A DNA stretch of 64,000 nucleotides from an uncultured Paenibacillaceae bacterium (GCA_913056365.1 CAJXLT010000014.1:1-64000), one strand, 5' to 3'. Shown: positions 37,026-48,483, counted from the first letter of the stretch. A program made the numbers and translations. The notes: generated by a model from the sequence alone, not told the origin.

Positions 37026-37701
37026 AGCCGTACTCCCCTCGTTGCTCGTCCCTGACAATCGTGCCGCCTTCAATCGCAACGACCCGCTTGCGCATACTGT
37101 TGACGATATCTCTGTTGTGTGTGGCCATGACGATCGTCGTGCCGCGGAAGTTGATTTCCTCTAACAGTCTCATAATGCCGGCTGATGTCTCGGGATCGAG
37201 ATTACCAGTCGGCTCATCTGCGATAATGACAGAAGGGTTATTCACAATCGCACGCGCAATCGCTGTGCGTTGCTGCTCACCACCGGATAGCTGTGACGGC
37301 AAGCTGTCAGCCTTATGCTTGAGCTTGACGAGATCAAGCACCTCCATCGTCCTCTTCTTAATCTGCTTCTTCGGCGCTTCTATCACTTCCATGGCGAACG
37401 ACACATTCTCATAGACAGTCAGCTGGGGCAACAGGCGAAAATCCTGAAAAATCACACCGATGTTCCGGCGTACGAACGGTATCTTGCGCTGCTTCAGCTT
37501 CCCCAAGTGAAAGCCGTTTACGAAAATTTGGCCCTTGGACGGTTTCTCTTCCCTATAGATTAGCTTCATAAACGTCGATTTGCCTGCCCCAGAGGGTCCA
37601 ACTACATAAACAAATTCATTGCGGTCTATCTTGATGCTTACTTCTCTCAAAGCAGGGGTTCCATCAGGATAAGCCTTCCATACATCCTGCATTTCGATCA
37701 C
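37015..37701 (-). CDS. ftsE: Cell division ABC transporter ATP-binding protein FtsE
   Basis: 228 residues from GTG at 37701, the normal family length; AGGAG lies 10 bases upstream. The longer open frame to 37797 contains the promoter. Walker A GPSGAGKST, signature LSGGEQQRTAIARA, Walker B VIIADEPTGNLDP, H-loop MATHNRD. Forms FtsEX with the next gene. Confidence 0.97.
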   Translation of the reverse strand: MIEMQDVWKAYPDGTPALREVSIKIDRNEFVYVVGPSGAGKSTFMKLIYREEKPSKGQIFVNGFHLGKLKQRKIPFVRRNIGVIFQDFRLLPQLTVYENVSFAMEVIEAPKKQIKKRTMEVLDLVKLKHKADSLPSQLSGGEQQRTAIARAIVNNPSVIIADEPTGNLDPETSAGIMRLLEEINFRGTTIVMATHNRDIVNSMRKRVVAIEGGTIVRDEQRGEYGYEI

Positions 37702-37795
37702 AATATCACGTCTCCTGTATGTGTGTAGCACTAGTCTATTTCGACATGAGGCGAGAATTTCCTTTAAGAAGTTCAGAATATCACCATATTCTCTC

Positions 37796-37804
37796 ATTAT
37801 ATCA
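37796..37804 (-). promoter_or_regulatory. ftsE operon promoter, extended -10
   Basis: The minus strand reads TGATATAAT, an extended -10, about 95 bases before the GTG start. The vanW gene starts divergently 87 bases beyond it. Confidence 0.6.
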
Positions 37805-37890
37805 TCTATTAACGCAAATTTCGTCTATCTTTGGTAGGAAATTTGTGGGCAGTCCAAGCATAGAATATAGCATAAAGGAGGTCTTGTGCG

Positions 37891-39375
37891 GTGGAGCGAT
37901 GGAATAATACAACAAAACGGAGTAGGAAGATGTACATACTGGGCGGATTTTTGATAGCTGGCATTCTTCTCGTTGCGGCTGTAGGCTTGTACGGGCTGCA
38001 AGCAACGCTGCCGAGCGGTGTTCATACAGCGGCGTGGACGATTGGCGGGATGACGAAGAGTGAGCTGGATGCAAAGTTGCAACAGCTGGATGCGGTGCTC
38101 CGCGAACAACCGATCTCGATGCAATGGGACAACAGCTCACCGATTCCCATAAAAGCAGGCGGCGCCGGTCTCTCGCTTGATGCAAGTGAGCTGCATGCTG
38201 CGCTTGCCCCCGTGCTGACAGGCAATCTGTTCAGCCGGGCTGCAGCCCGTTGGAAGCTGCGTCATCAGTCGGTCAAGCTGAACATTGTTGTGCAACGATC
38301 AGAGCTAGACGAACTAGTAGAGCGTGAATGGGCAGACGTTCAGAACAGCAAGCCAGTCAATGCACAACGGATCATCACGAATCACGATACAGTGACCTAT
38401 GTAGCAGGACGAACCGTACAGCATGTCGATACGAACGCACTCGAACAGCAGATACATAGCATTGGGATCAAGTTACTGGAAGGTGCTCTGGAGGATATGC
38501 AGCAGATGGGAGCGACACAAGTGAAAGCGCCGATCCGACTATTGCTTCCGATGCAGGACATTGCACCGCCTGTTACAGTCGAGACATTGAAGAAGGAAGG
38601 GATCGAGCGGAAGATCGCCCAGTTTACGACTTCATTCGCCCGCAGCGGTGCGGGACGTGTGCATAATATTCAAGCAACAGCCGATACGATGCAGGATATG
38701 ATTCTGAAGCCCGGTGACATCTTCGATTATGCCGCTGTAGTCGAACGAACGAAGCAACAGAGTGGTTACAAGCAAGCGCCCATCATCTTGAACGGCAAGA
38801 TCGTACCCGGTGTAGGCGGCGGCATCTGCCAAGTATCTACTACACTGTACAATGCAGCGCTGCGCAGCGGACTGGACATTGTCGAACGGCGCAATCATTC
38901 GCTGCCGATCCGTTATGTGCCGCTCGGACAGGATGCGACCTTCTCCTCCGGTCATATCAACTTTCGCTTTCGGAACAATACCGGCAAGCACTTGCAAATC
39001 CGAACGGCTGTGCAAGGCAAGACGATAACCGTCAAACTGTTCGGCTCTATGCCGCACAATGTGCACTATCATATTCGATCCAAGGTTGCCCGAACGATCG
39101 ATCCGCCTGTGAAGATCGTGCGCAATCAACATATGGAGCCGGGCGAAGAGCGTCTTCTTCAGGAAGGGAAGGTCGGTTATGAAGTCGTGACCGAGCGAAT
39201 TAAGCTCGTTGACGGCAAGGCCGTTGCTACCGAAACGATCTCAACAGACCGCTATCAGCCGAAGCCGCGGCTAGTAGCTCGCCATACGGGGGCAGCTGGT
39301 GATCAGCCCCCTCAGCCAACAGGACCGAAGCGGCAAATTATCGAGGACGGCGTATCCGGTCCTCTCTTCGAATAA
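37891..39375 (+). CDS. VanW-family protein with peptidoglycan-binding-like domain
   Basis: 494 residues from GTG at 37891, with AAAGGAGGT 8 bases upstream. One N-terminal membrane helix (MYILGGFLIAGILLVAAVGLYG), a PG_binding_4-like domain (about 60-230), then the VanW domain with ILKPGDIFDYAAVV, VPGVGGGICQVSTTLYNAAL and ERRNHSLPIRYVPLGQDATF. VanW proteins occur in vancomycin clusters and widely in Firmicutes; their activity is not known, but the anchoring suggests a cell-wall role. No other van genes nearby. Confidence 0.92.
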   Translation: MERWNNTTKRSRKMYILGGFLIAGILLVAAVGLYGLQATLPSGVHTAAWTIGGMTKSELDAKLQQLDAVLREQPISMQWDNSSPIPIKAGGAGLSLDASELHAALAPVLTGNLFSRAAARWKLRHQSVKLNIVVQRSELDELVEREWADVQNSKPVNAQRIITNHDTVTYVAGRTVQHVDTNALEQQIHSIGIKLLEGALEDMQQMGATQVKAPIRLLLPMQDIAPPVTVETLKKEGIERKIAQFTTSFARSGAGRVHNIQATADTMQDMILKPGDIFDYAAVVERTKQQSGYKQAPIILNGKIVPGVGGGICQVSTTLYNAALRSGLDIVERRNHSLPIRYVPLGQDATFSSGHINFRFRNNTGKHLQIRTAVQGKTITVKLFGSMPHNVHYHIRSKVARTIDPPVKIVRNQHMEPGEERLLQEGKVGYEVVTERIKLVDGKAVATETISTDRYQPKPRLVARHTGAAGDQPPQPTGPKRQIIEDGVSGPLFE

Positions 39376-39465
39376 CGGGAGGGCAATGGCCCATTTTGCA
39401 CAACGGCCCGTCGAGGTCCGGGCGGAAGCCCGCATACACAGTAGCAGGCTGCATACGATGGGAGA

Positions 39466-40011
39466 GTGAATGGACAGCGGGAGGAGAGAATCATTCGTAC
39501 ACGCACTGGAATGAAAGGAACCTTATCCTTAGTTACTATGGTGCTCATCATCATAGCAAGTGTCAGCCTATGGGCTGGATGCGCACAGCAACAACCGTTG
39601 GACTTCCCGTCTGCCGACATGTTCGAGGTTCAGCTCCGTCTCGAGCGAGACGTTGCCAGCATCAATCAGCCGCTGAACGTACACACGTGGTTGCTCAACA
39701 ACAGCGAGGACGACTACATCATTCATCATGGAGCACCCTTGATCGCGGTTGAGATTGCATGCAAGGACTGGAGCGACATGCTTCCGCGGGTAGCGCTGAC
39801 ACTGGATATTACAGAAGAACTGTCATCAGGAGAACGCTACGATCCAGACACGCACAACTTCGTGCGAGGGGATCGGGAAATCGCCATCGATACACCAGGT
39901 TATTATACGATTACCGGATATGCGGAATTTTACATGATCGATCCGGTCAGCCACAGCATGAAGGAATATAAGATTAGGTCGAGGCCTGTTTTCGTCGAAA
40001 TTATCGAATAA
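39466..40011 (+). CDS. Putative lipoprotein with Ig-like extracellular domain
   Basis: 181 residues if the GTG at 39466 is used; ATG at 39511 gives a cleaner signal peptide (MKGTLSLVTMVLIIIASVSLWAGC). Neither start has a well-spaced ribosome site. A lipobox-like SLWAGC precedes QQQPLDFP. The mature part looks like beta-sandwich: alternating strands FEVQLRLERDVASINQPLNVHTWLLNN and DTPGYYTITGYAEFYMID. No enzyme motif or known family recognised. It lies 90 bases after vanW on the same strand and may be cotranscribed. Confidence 0.65.
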   Translation: MNGQREERIIRTRTGMKGTLSLVTMVLIIIASVSLWAGCAQQQPLDFPSADMFEVQLRLERDVASINQPLNVHTWLLNNSEDDYIIHHGAPLIAVEIACKDWSDMLPRVALTLDITEELSSGERYDPDTHNFVRGDREIAIDTPGYYTITGYAEFYMIDPVSHSMKEYKIRSRPVFVEIIE

Positions 40012-40035
40012 GCTTAGTATTCCGTTCAATGAGTC

Positions 40036-40225
40036 AATTAGTGATAATTTGTGATCTTAATTGCTGTACGTTCGCTCTATGAGTCAATTAGTGATAATTT
40101 TTAATCTTAATTGCGAGGAAAATCCCGAGGCACGCGATTGGGGTTCGATTAGTGACCACATTTGATCACTAAATTAGAAATCCAACGAGAATCTTGAAAT
40201 TAGTGACCACGTTTGATCACTAATT
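40036..40225. repeat. Four copies of an imperfect palindrome, AATTAGTGA-n-TCACTAATT type
   Basis: Copies at about 40036-40062, 40086-40112, 40148-40175 and 40198-40225. The last two are near-perfect palindromes (attagtgaccac-r-tttgatcactaat). The first two share attagtgataattt and end in cttaatt. Spacings are 50, 62 and 50 bases. No coding potential in this segment. Confidence 0.75.
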
Positions 40226-40245
40226 CGACAATTGAGCTAGAACAA

Positions 40246-40288
40246 TAAAAACATGCGCCGCTCTCCATCAGAGAACGCGCATGTTCGT
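40246..40288 (-). terminator. Terminator of the arginine operon
   Basis: On the minus strand AACATGCGC...GGCGCATGTT forms a strong stem with an inner CTCT/AGAG helix, followed by TTTATTG. It lies just after argH. Confidence 0.9.
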
Positions 40289-40299
40289 TATGGGTTGTC

Positions 40300-41712
40300 C
40301 TATTTCGCCTCTTGCTTGCCTTCCACCCATTCGCGGGATTGGGCCAGCTCAGCCTCCGCACGATCAATCGCCTGCTCCACCTGCTCGCGAGCTGTGCCGC
40401 CGTACACATTGCGCGCATTCACGACGCTCTCCGGCTTCAGCACCTCGTATATATCTTGCTCGAACAGCTTGGAGAATGTCTTGAACTCGTCCAGTTGCAA
40501 GTCCAATAAGTACTTGTCGTTCTGAATGCAATAGAGCACCGTCTTGCCGATCACTTCATGCGCCTGACGGAACGGCAGTCCCTTGTTCACGAGATAATCG
40601 GCAATGTCCGTCGCATTCGAGAAATCTTGATTGACAGCTTCGCGCATCTGGTCACGATTCACCTGCATCGTCGCAACCATCGGGGCGAACAGCTGCAATG
40701 CGCCCTGCATCGTCTTCACCGTATCGAACATGCCTTCCTTATCCTCTTGCATGTCTTTGTTGTAGGCAAGCGGCAGCGACTTCAAGGTCGTCAGCAGTCC
40801 CATCAGATTGCCATAGACGCGGCCCGTCTTACCGCGAATGAGCTCCGGCACGTCCGGATTCTTCTTCTGCGGCATAATGCTGCTGCCTGTACAGAACGCA
40901 TCGTCCAGCTCGACGAAGTTAAATTCTGTGCTCGACCACATGACCAGCTCTTCACTGAAGCGCGACAGATGCATCATAATCATCGACGCCGCGGACAGAA
41001 ACTCAAGGATGAAATCCCGATCGCTAACCGCATCCAGACTGTTCTCATAGACACGGTCGAAGCCTAGTTTCTCCGCTACGAAGTGGCGGTCAATCGGGAA
41101 CGTCGTACCGGCGAGCGCACCTGCGCCGAGAGGCAGCACATTGATGCGCTTGAAGCTGTCCTGCAGCCGTTCCGCATCGCGTTGGAACATCGCTACATAG
41201 GCCATCAGATGATGGGCGAACAAGATCGGCTGCGCACGCTGCAAGTGCGTGTACCCTGGCAGAATCGTATCGAGATTATCGCGTGCTTGACCGAGCAGCG
41301 CCTCCTGCAAATTCGTCAGCAGCTGCACGAATTCCACAACCCGGCGGCGCAAATACAGGTGCATATCGGTCGCTACCTGGTCATTGCGGCTTCGTCCGGT
41401 ATGCAACCGCCCGCCAGCCGGACCGATCTCCTCGATCAACAGCTTCTCGATATTCATGTGGATATCCTCGTCCGAAATGGCATAATCCACTTCACCGCGG
41501 CGAATCTTCATCTGCACCTGATGAAGACCTTCCGTAATTTTCTCCACATCTTCAGCTGACAGAATGCCGCACTTGCCCAGCATCGCCACATGCGCCAGAC
41601 TGCCTTGAATATCCTCTTCCGCCAGCTCCTTGTCAAAGCCGATCGACGCTGTATATTCCTCTACCAGTTGGTCGGTTTTCTTCGTAAACCGGCCGCCCCA
41701 TAATTTGCTCAT
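40300..41712 (-). CDS. argH: Argininosuccinate lyase
   Basis: 470 residues. It splits argininosuccinate into arginine and fumarate, the last step of the pathway. Fumarase/aspartase-superfamily signature [15 protein letters not shown], plus [15 protein letters not shown] and [13 protein letters not shown]. Follows argG by 137 bases in which no clear promoter is seen; the terminator behind it closes the cluster. Confidence 0.98.
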   Translation of the reverse strand: MSKLWGGRFTKKTDQLVEEYTASIGFDKELAEEDIQGSLAHVAMLGKCGILSAEDVEKITEGLHQVQMKIRRGEVDYAISDEDIHMNIEKLLIEEIGPAGGRLHTGRSRNDQVATDMHLYLRRRVVEFVQLLTNLQEALLGQARDNLDTILPGYTHLQRAQPILFAHHLMAYVAMFQRDAERLQDSFKRINVLPLGAGALAGTTFPIDRHFVAEKLGFDRVYENSLDAVSDRDFILEFLSAASMIMMHLSRFSEELVMWSSTEFNFVELDDAFCTGSSIMPQKKNPDVPELIRGKTGRVYGNLMGLLTTLKSLPLAYNKDMQEDKEGMFDTVKTMQGALQLFAPMVATMQVNRDQMREAVNQDFSNATDIADYLVNKGLPFRQAHEVIGKTVLYCIQNDKYLLDLQLDEFKTFSKLFEQDIYEVLKPESVVNARNVYGGTAREQVEQAIDRAEAELAQSREWVEGKQEAK

Positions 41713-41849
41713 TGTGTTCTCCTTCCTTACTCACACAGATCGCCGGAGCAGCAGCCGGCAGCTCTACGGACCAAGCTCCCTCTATCGCGAAGGTGCGGCC
41801 CGTACGCTACCGATGCTTCCGGCGTTGATCGTTCATGCTGTCGTTCTCG

Positions 41850-43085
<1,236 letters not shown>

Positions 43086-43111
43086 TGCTATTCCCTCCTC
43101 AACCTAATTGC

Positions 43112-44068
43112 TTACATAGTCGCTGCCATAATCGCCTTCTGCGCATGCAGACGATTCTCGGCCTGATCGAACACGATCGAGTGACCGCCGTCGATAACCT
43201 CCTGTGATACCTCTTCGCCGCGATGTGCAGGCAAACAATGCAAGAAGCGATAGTCCGACTTCGCGTATTGCACAAGCTCCGCATTCACCTCATAATCCTT
43301 GAACGCCTTCAGCCGTAGCTCCTGCTCTTCCTCCATACCCATGCTTGCCCATACATCCGTATAGATAAAATCCGCCTCACTTACCGCTTCCTTCGGATCG
43401 CGCAGCACTTCGATCTTAGCTCCAGTCTGTTCGGCAATCTCCTGCGACATCTCAAGCACTTCCGTATCCGGCTCATAGCCTTCCGGTGTCGCAACAGCAA
43501 TGTGTATGCCAAGCTTGGCTGCTCCCATCATCAGCGAATGCACCATATTGTTGCCGTCTCCTACGTAAGCGAGCTTCACACCTTCCAGCGTGCCCTTCTC
43601 CTCGAGAATCGTCTGGTAGTCAGCCATCGCTTGACACGGGTGGGACAAATCTGTCAATCCGTTAATGACCGGAACCGTTGCACCGCGCGCCAGCTCTACA
43701 ACATTCTTGTGAGCGAAGGTGCGGATCATGATGCCATCCAAGTAGCGCGACATCACCTGCCCCGTATCCCATACCGTCTCGCCGCGCCCCAATTGCAGAT
43801 CGTTGCGGCTCAGGAACAACGCATGTCCGCCTAGCTGATACATACCGACCTCGAAGGATACACGAGTGCGTGTCGAATTCTTCTCAAAAATCATGCCGAG
43901 TGTCTTGCCTCTCAGCGGCTGATACAGCTCCCCTGCCTTGTGTCTGCGCTTCAGATCTATGCCCAATTCGAGCAAATAACGCACTTCAGCGGGTGTATAG
44001 TCCACGAGCGCCAAGAAATCGCGCCCCTTCAACCCCGTAACAAGTTCTTCCTTCACTGCATGATTCAT
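43112..44068 (-). CDS. argF: Ornithine carbamoyltransferase
   Basis: 318 residues. Forms citrulline from ornithine and carbamoyl phosphate. Carbamoyl-phosphate loop NSTRTRVSFE, HPCQAMADYQT, ornithine-binding DVWASMGME and FLHCLPAHRGEEV. It starts 1 base after the argD stop, indicating coupling. Confidence 0.98.
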   Translation of the reverse strand: MNHAVKEELVTGLKGRDFLALVDYTPAEVRYLLELGIDLKRRHKAGELYQPLRGKTLGMIFEKNSTRTRVSFEVGMYQLGGHALFLSRNDLQLGRGETVWDTGQVMSRYLDGIMIRTFAHKNVVELARGATVPVINGLTDLSHPCQAMADYQTILEEKGTLEGVKLAYVGDGNNMVHSLMMGAAKLGIHIAVATPEGYEPDTEVLEMSQEIAEQTGAKIEVLRDPKEAVSEADFIYTDVWASMGMEEEQELRLKAFKDYEVNAELVQYAKSDYRFLHCLPAHRGEEVSQEVIDGGHSIVFDQAENRLHAQKAIMAATM

Positions 44069-44069
44069 C

Positions 44070-45260
44070 TTATATCCCCTCTCCTACCGCCTGTTTGGCC
44101 AATATCGACGTCAGCACCGCAAGCCCGCGTTCCATCTCATCCTCTGCAAGCAATAGATTCGGAAGCAGCCGCAGCACATTCGGCCCTGCCAATACGACCA
44201 ACAAGCCTTGTTCACGAGCTTGTGTGACAAGTTCAGCGACAGGCTCAACACATGCGATGCCGATCAACAAGCCCAAGCCCCTAACTTCCTCAACGAACGG
44301 ATTGTCCTTAAGCGCTGTCTGCAGCCGTTCCGTGATCGTGCCGCCCATCGTCAGCGCACGCTGCGGCAGCTCCTCCTTCTGCATCGTATGCAGCACAGCA
44401 TGGGCTACAGACGCTGCAAGCGGATTGCCGCCGAACGTCGAACCGTGGCTGCCCGGAGCGAACGCTTCACTCAACTTCTCCTTCGCGAGAACAGCGCCGA
44501 TCGGGAAGCCGTTGCCGAGTCCCTTCGCCAAGGTGAAGATATCCGGCTCTATGCCGTAATGCTCATAGGAGAACAGCTTGCCCGTGCGTCCCATCCCTGT
44601 CTGAATTTCATCCAGAATGAGCAAGATCCCTTGTTCCTCGCACAGCGCTGCAAGCTCCTTCATAAATACAGGATCAGCTACATGCACGCCGCCCTCTGCC
44701 TGCACCGTCTCCAGCATGACCGCGGCCGTGCGGTCGTTGATAACCTGCTTCACAGAATCTATATCATTGAAATCCGCATAGACGAATCCTTCAGGAAGAG
44801 GAGCGAAGCCTTCCTTCACCTTGTCTTGGCCAGTCGCTGTCAGCGTGGCCAGCGTACGTCCGTGGAACGACTGATGGAAGGTAATAATTTCGTAGCGCTG
44901 CTCGCGTCTCACCTGCTGATGATAGCGGCGTGCCAGCTTGATCGCCGCTTCATTCGCTTCTGCACCGCTGTTGCAGAAGAATACCCGATCTGCACAACTC
45001 GCAGCCGTCAACTGCTCGGCCAGCTGCTCCTGAGCAGGAATATGATACAGATTCGACACATGCCACAGCCTGTTGGCCTGCTCCAGAAGAGCGTTCTTCA
45101 CAGCCGGGTGCGCATGACCGAGGTTCGTAACCGCAAGACCGCTGAAGAAGTCCAAATATTCATTGCCCTGATCGTCCCAGAGCTTGCTCCCCTCACCCTT
45201 GACGAGCGCCATAGGAAACCGTGCGTATGTGGGAAACAGCGCCGCGTTATTCTCGTGCAT
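44070..45260 (-). CDS. argD: Acetylornithine aminotransferase
   Basis: 396 residues, class III PLP aminotransferase. FFCNSGAEANEAAIKLAR, FHGRTLATL, LILDEIQTGMGRTG, and the Schiff-base Lys in TLAKGLGNGFPIGAV. Converts N-acetylglutamate semialdehyde to N-acetylornithine. Sits between argB and argF. Confidence 0.97.
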   Translation of the reverse strand: MHENNAALFPTYARFPMALVKGEGSKLWDDQGNEYLDFFSGLAVTNLGHAHPAVKNALLEQANRLWHVSNLYHIPAQEQLAEQLTAASCADRVFFCNSGAEANEAAIKLARRYHQQVRREQRYEIITFHQSFHGRTLATLTATGQDKVKEGFAPLPEGFVYADFNDIDSVKQVINDRTAAVMLETVQAEGGVHVADPVFMKELAALCEEQGILLILDEIQTGMGRTGKLFSYEHYGIEPDIFTLAKGLGNGFPIGAVLAKEKLSEAFAPGSHGSTFGGNPLAASVAHAVLHTMQKEELPQRALTMGGTITERLQTALKDNPFVEEVRGLGLLIGIACVEPVAELVTQAREQGLLVVLAGPNVLRLLPNLLLAEDEMERGLAVLTSILAKQAVGEGI

Positions 45261-45307
45261 CCTTATACTCCCCTTCCTCTATACACCACTGACGTGGCGG
45301 ATTTCAT

Positions 45308-46099
45308 CTAATCCTGCACAATACGTGTGCCTACTTCTACTCCGTCCAGTACTTGCCGCAAGATGCCGGGCAGCTTGCCGTCAGCAATAACAACCTCATG
45401 GACCTGTCCGTGCAAGCACTTCATCGCAGCACGCACCTTCGGGATCATGCCGCCGTAAATTTCACCAGATTCGATCATCGCTTCAATCTCCTGACGGGTG
45501 ACAGCAGGCAGCACTTGCTTGTCGCCATTCGCCGCCGTTCGCATAATGCCAGGAACATCCGTAACAACAATCATTCGTGCTGCACCGATATGAGAAGCGA
45601 CAGCTCCTGCCGCTGTATCTGCATTGATGTTGTAGCGCTGTCCAGCTTGATCTATGCCGATCGGCGCAATAACTGGTATATAGCCCAGATTCACAATACC
45701 TTGCACAAGGGATGCCTGCACATCCACAACCTCGCCTACAAACCCGATTTCATCAGCATTCGCGACAGGCTCTGCCACAATGAGACGACCGTCAACACCG
45801 CTCAACCCAAGCGCTGCTGCACCCGTTGCCTGGATGCGTCGGACAATCTCCTTGTTGATCTTGCCAGCCAGCACCATCTCGACGACATCAAGCACCGCCT
45901 CGCTAGTTTTGCGCAAGCCGCCTACGAATTCAGTCGGTATGTCCAGCTTCGCCAGCGTATCCGAGATCGCAGGGCCTCCGCCATGGACGATAATCGGGAT
46001 CGTACCGTCGGATTGCAGGCTCTTCAGTTCCTCGAAGAAGCCTACGGGAAGCTCTGCCAGCGTACTGCCGCCGCACTTCATCACAAAACAGTCGTTCAT
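45308..46099 (-). CDS. argB: Acetylglutamate kinase
   Basis: 263 residues, amino-acid kinase fold: VMKCGGSTLAELP at the N-terminus, IIVHGGGPAIS, FVGGLRKTSEAVLDVVEMVLAG, INADTAAGAVASHIGA and the IYGGMIPKVRAA loop. Phosphorylates N-acetylglutamate, usually feedback-regulated by arginine in organisms with the acetyl-recycling pathway. Separated from argJ by 16 bases. Confidence 0.97.
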   Translation of the reverse strand: MNDCFVMKCGGSTLAELPVGFFEELKSLQSDGTIPIIVHGGGPAISDTLAKLDIPTEFVGGLRKTSEAVLDVVEMVLAGKINKEIVRRIQATGAAALGLSGVDGRLIVAEPVANADEIGFVGEVVDVQASLVQGIVNLGYIPVIAPIGIDQAGQRYNINADTAAGAVASHIGAARMIVVTDVPGIMRTAANGDKQVLPAVTRQEIEAMIESGEIYGGMIPKVRAAMKCLHGQVHEVVIADGKLPGILRQVLDGVEVGTRIVQD

Positions 46100-46115
46100 C
46101 CGCTCTCCCCCTTAT

Positions 46116-47348
46116 TTACGTCCGATAAGCTGCATTGATTCGCACATATTCATACGTTAGATCGCAGCCCCAGCCCGTTGCAGCACCGTCGCCCATGTGC
46201 AAGCCCACATGGATCTGGATCGTGTCTGATTTCAAGTATTCTTCCGCCTGCTCCTCGTCGAAGCGTACCGGCCTTGACTGCTCCAGCGTACGAATGTCCC
46301 CGAGCCGTATATCTACCGTGTCCGGATTCACAGGCTGACCTGCACGTCCGACACACGCGATAATGCGTCCCCAATTCGCATCTGCACCGAATATTGCCGT
46401 CTTCACCAAGCTCGAGCCGATAATCGTCTTGACGATAGCGCGAGCGGCTTCCTGGGATACTGCACCGCTGACGGTCACCTCAATCAGCTTCGTTGCGCCT
46501 TCACCATCACGAGCAATCGCCTTCGCCAAGTGCTGAGCCACATGCAGGAAGGCAGCCGCATAATCTGACCATTGCGGATGCTGCGCGTTCAACGGCTTGT
46601 GCTCCGCCATCCCGCTCGCCATAGCTACAACCATATCATTCGTGCTCGTATCCCCATCCACAGTAATCATATTAAATGAAGCATCCGTCGCCTGACCGAG
46701 CAGCTGCTGCAGCTCTGACGCGCCGATATGCGCATCGGTCGTCATGAAGCCGAGCATCGTTGCCATATTCGGATGGATCATACCCGAGCCCTTAGCAGCA
46801 CCAGCAATATGCACAGGTACGCCGTCAATGTCCACGCGGACGCATATCGTCTTCTCTACCAAGTCAGTCGTGAGTATTGCTTCATTGAATGACGCTCCGC
46901 CTTCATCCGATACCGCTTCCGGCAGCTTCTCAATGCCGCTCAGCAGATTATCCATCGGCAGCAGCTCGCCGATAACCCCTGTAGAGGTCACACCTACATA
47001 ATGCTCCGGCAGTCCCCAAGCCTTCGCCGCCGCTGCCCGCATGCTGCGCGCATCGTCCTCGCCCTGCTGACCCGTACAAGCATTGGCATTGCCCGAATTG
47101 GCAATCATCGCTTGCAGCTTACCGCCAGCAGCCAGACTCTCCTTCGTAATCATCAACGGCGCCGCTTGGAATACATTCGTCGTGAACACCGCAGCAGCTT
47201 CTGCCGGCACCTCGCATACTATCGCACCGAGATCATTGCGCGTAATCTTCTTAATGCCGCAATGCAATCCCCCTGCGCGAAATCCCCTCGGCGTTGTGAC
47301 AGAGCCGCCCTCTACGATATGAACATGTTTGTGATCTTCGATTTCCAT
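46116..47348 (-). CDS. argJ: Bifunctional glutamate N-acetyltransferase/ornithine acetyltransferase
   Basis: 410 residues from ATG at 47348, matching family length; GTG at 47402 would add 18 residues and has a poorly spaced ribosome site. Self-cleavage site with the Thr nucleophile in KGSGMIHPNMATMLGFMTTD; also GNANACTGQQG and ANWGRIIACVGRAG. It moves the acetyl group from N-acetylornithine to glutamate, giving the cyclic pathway. Monofunctional or bifunctional status cannot be told from motifs alone. Confidence 0.97.
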   Translation of the reverse strand: MEIEDHKHVHIVEGGSVTTPRGFRAGGLHCGIKKITRNDLGAIVCEVPAEAAAVFTTNVFQAAPLMITKESLAAGGKLQAMIANSGNANACTGQQGEDDARSMRAAAAKAWGLPEHYVGVTSTGVIGELLPMDNLLSGIEKLPEAVSDEGGASFNEAILTTDLVEKTICVRVDIDGVPVHIAGAAKGSGMIHPNMATMLGFMTTDAHIGASELQQLLGQATDASFNMITVDGDTSTNDMVVAMASGMAEHKPLNAQHPQWSDYAAAFLHVAQHLAKAIARDGEGATKLIEVTVSGAVSQEAARAIVKTIIGSSLVKTAIFGADANWGRIIACVGRAGQPVNPDTVDIRLGDIRTLEQSRPVRFDEEQAEEYLKSDTIQIHVGLHMGDGAATGWGCDLTYEYVRINAAYRT

Positions 47349-47430
47349 CCTCGTCGTCCCTGCTTTCTCTATACATTCATCAGGACTCAGGCAGCCCTGC
47401 ACTCTCCGCTTTTATGCTGCAATCCGTTAT

Positions 47431-48483
47431 TTATGGATAGACCGGCGACATCTGAAGCCCGAGCGTCTCGTCCCAGCCCATCATCAGATTCAAGTTCTGA
47501 ATCGCTTGCCCGGCTGCACCCTTCACAACGTTGTCGATGACAGCGAAGATCGTAATTCTGCCGGTACGCGCATCCGCAGCAAAGCCGATATCGCAATAGT
47601 TCGAGCCAGCCACTTCCTTCGTCGCCGGCCATTGTCCTGCCGGACGAATGCGAACAAACTTCCTCCCAGCATAATATTCCTCATACATCCGTACCCAATC
47701 CTCATCCGTGCGCTCTTCCGATTGCACACCGTAGCATGTCGTCATAATGCCCCTTGTCATCGGTACGAGCTGCGTCGTAAAGGTGACGCTCACCGGCTTG
47801 CCTGCCGCATCGCTCAACACTTGCTCAATCTCCGGAATATGCTGATGTTTGTTGATCTTGTACGGGCGGAAGTTCTCATTGATCTCCGAATAGTGGACAT
47901 TCAAGCCTAGCCCGCGCCCAGCTCCGGATACACCCGATTTCGCATCAATGATGAGCGAAGCCGGATCAAGCCATCCCTGCTTGACTGCCGGCCACAAGGC
48001 AAGCAACGCAGCTGTCGGGTAACAGCCTGGATTGGAGATGAACGGCTGTCCGTTCACCTTGTCGCCGTATATTTCGGCAAGTCCGTACACGGCCTGTTGC
48101 AAATAATGCTCCTCAGCAGGATCATGCTTATACCAGGTCTTATATGCTTCAGCAGACTTCAAGCGGTAATCGCCGGACAGGTCAATCACCTTCAAACCAG
48201 CATCCACAAACTGCGGAACCAGCTTCACACTTACGCCGGACGGTGTCGCCAAGAACACGATGTCGGCCTTGCTCTGAATGAGCGGAATATCGACCGCATC
48301 CAGATCGTCTGTCACGATCGTATGCAAGTGAGGAAATCCGTCTGTAATCGGAGTTCCGGCAGATGAAGATGAAATGACGGACGTAATCTCAACTTGCGGA
48401 TGATGCTGCAGCAGCCGGATCAGCTCTACCCCACCGTATCCAGTCGAACCAACAATCGCCGCACGCAGTACATTTGCCATCAT
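47431..48483 (-). CDS. argC: N-acetyl-gamma-glutamyl-phosphate reductase
   Basis: 350 residues from ATG at 48483, preceded by AAGGGGA; the open frame upstream includes the promoter. NAD(P)-binding IVGSTGYGGVELIRLL and catalytic Cys in ISNPGCYPTAALL. First gene of argC-J-B-D-F-G-H and directly behind the ARG-box promoter. Confidence 0.97.
   Translation of the reverse strand: MMANVLRAAIVGSTGYGGVELIRLLQHHPQVEITSVISSSSAGTPITDGFPHLHTIVTDDLDAVDIPLIQSKADIVFLATPSGVSVKLVPQFVDAGLKVIDLSGDYRLKSAEAYKTWYKHDPAEEHYLQQAVYGLAEIYGDKVNGQPFISNPGCYPTAALLALWPAVKQGWLDPASLIIDAKSGVSGAGRGLGLNVHYSEINENFRPYKINKHQHIPEIEQVLSDAAGKPVSVTFTTQLVPMTRGIMTTCYGVQSEERTDEDWVRMYEEYYAGRKFVRIRPAGQWPATKEVAGSNYCDIGFAADARTGRITIFAVIDNVVKGAAGQAIQNLNLMMGWDETLGLQMSPVYP

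Noticed and set aside
44208-45311. Plus-strand open frame of 367 codons opposite argD
   Set aside because: Antisense shadow; argD is full length with all motifs.
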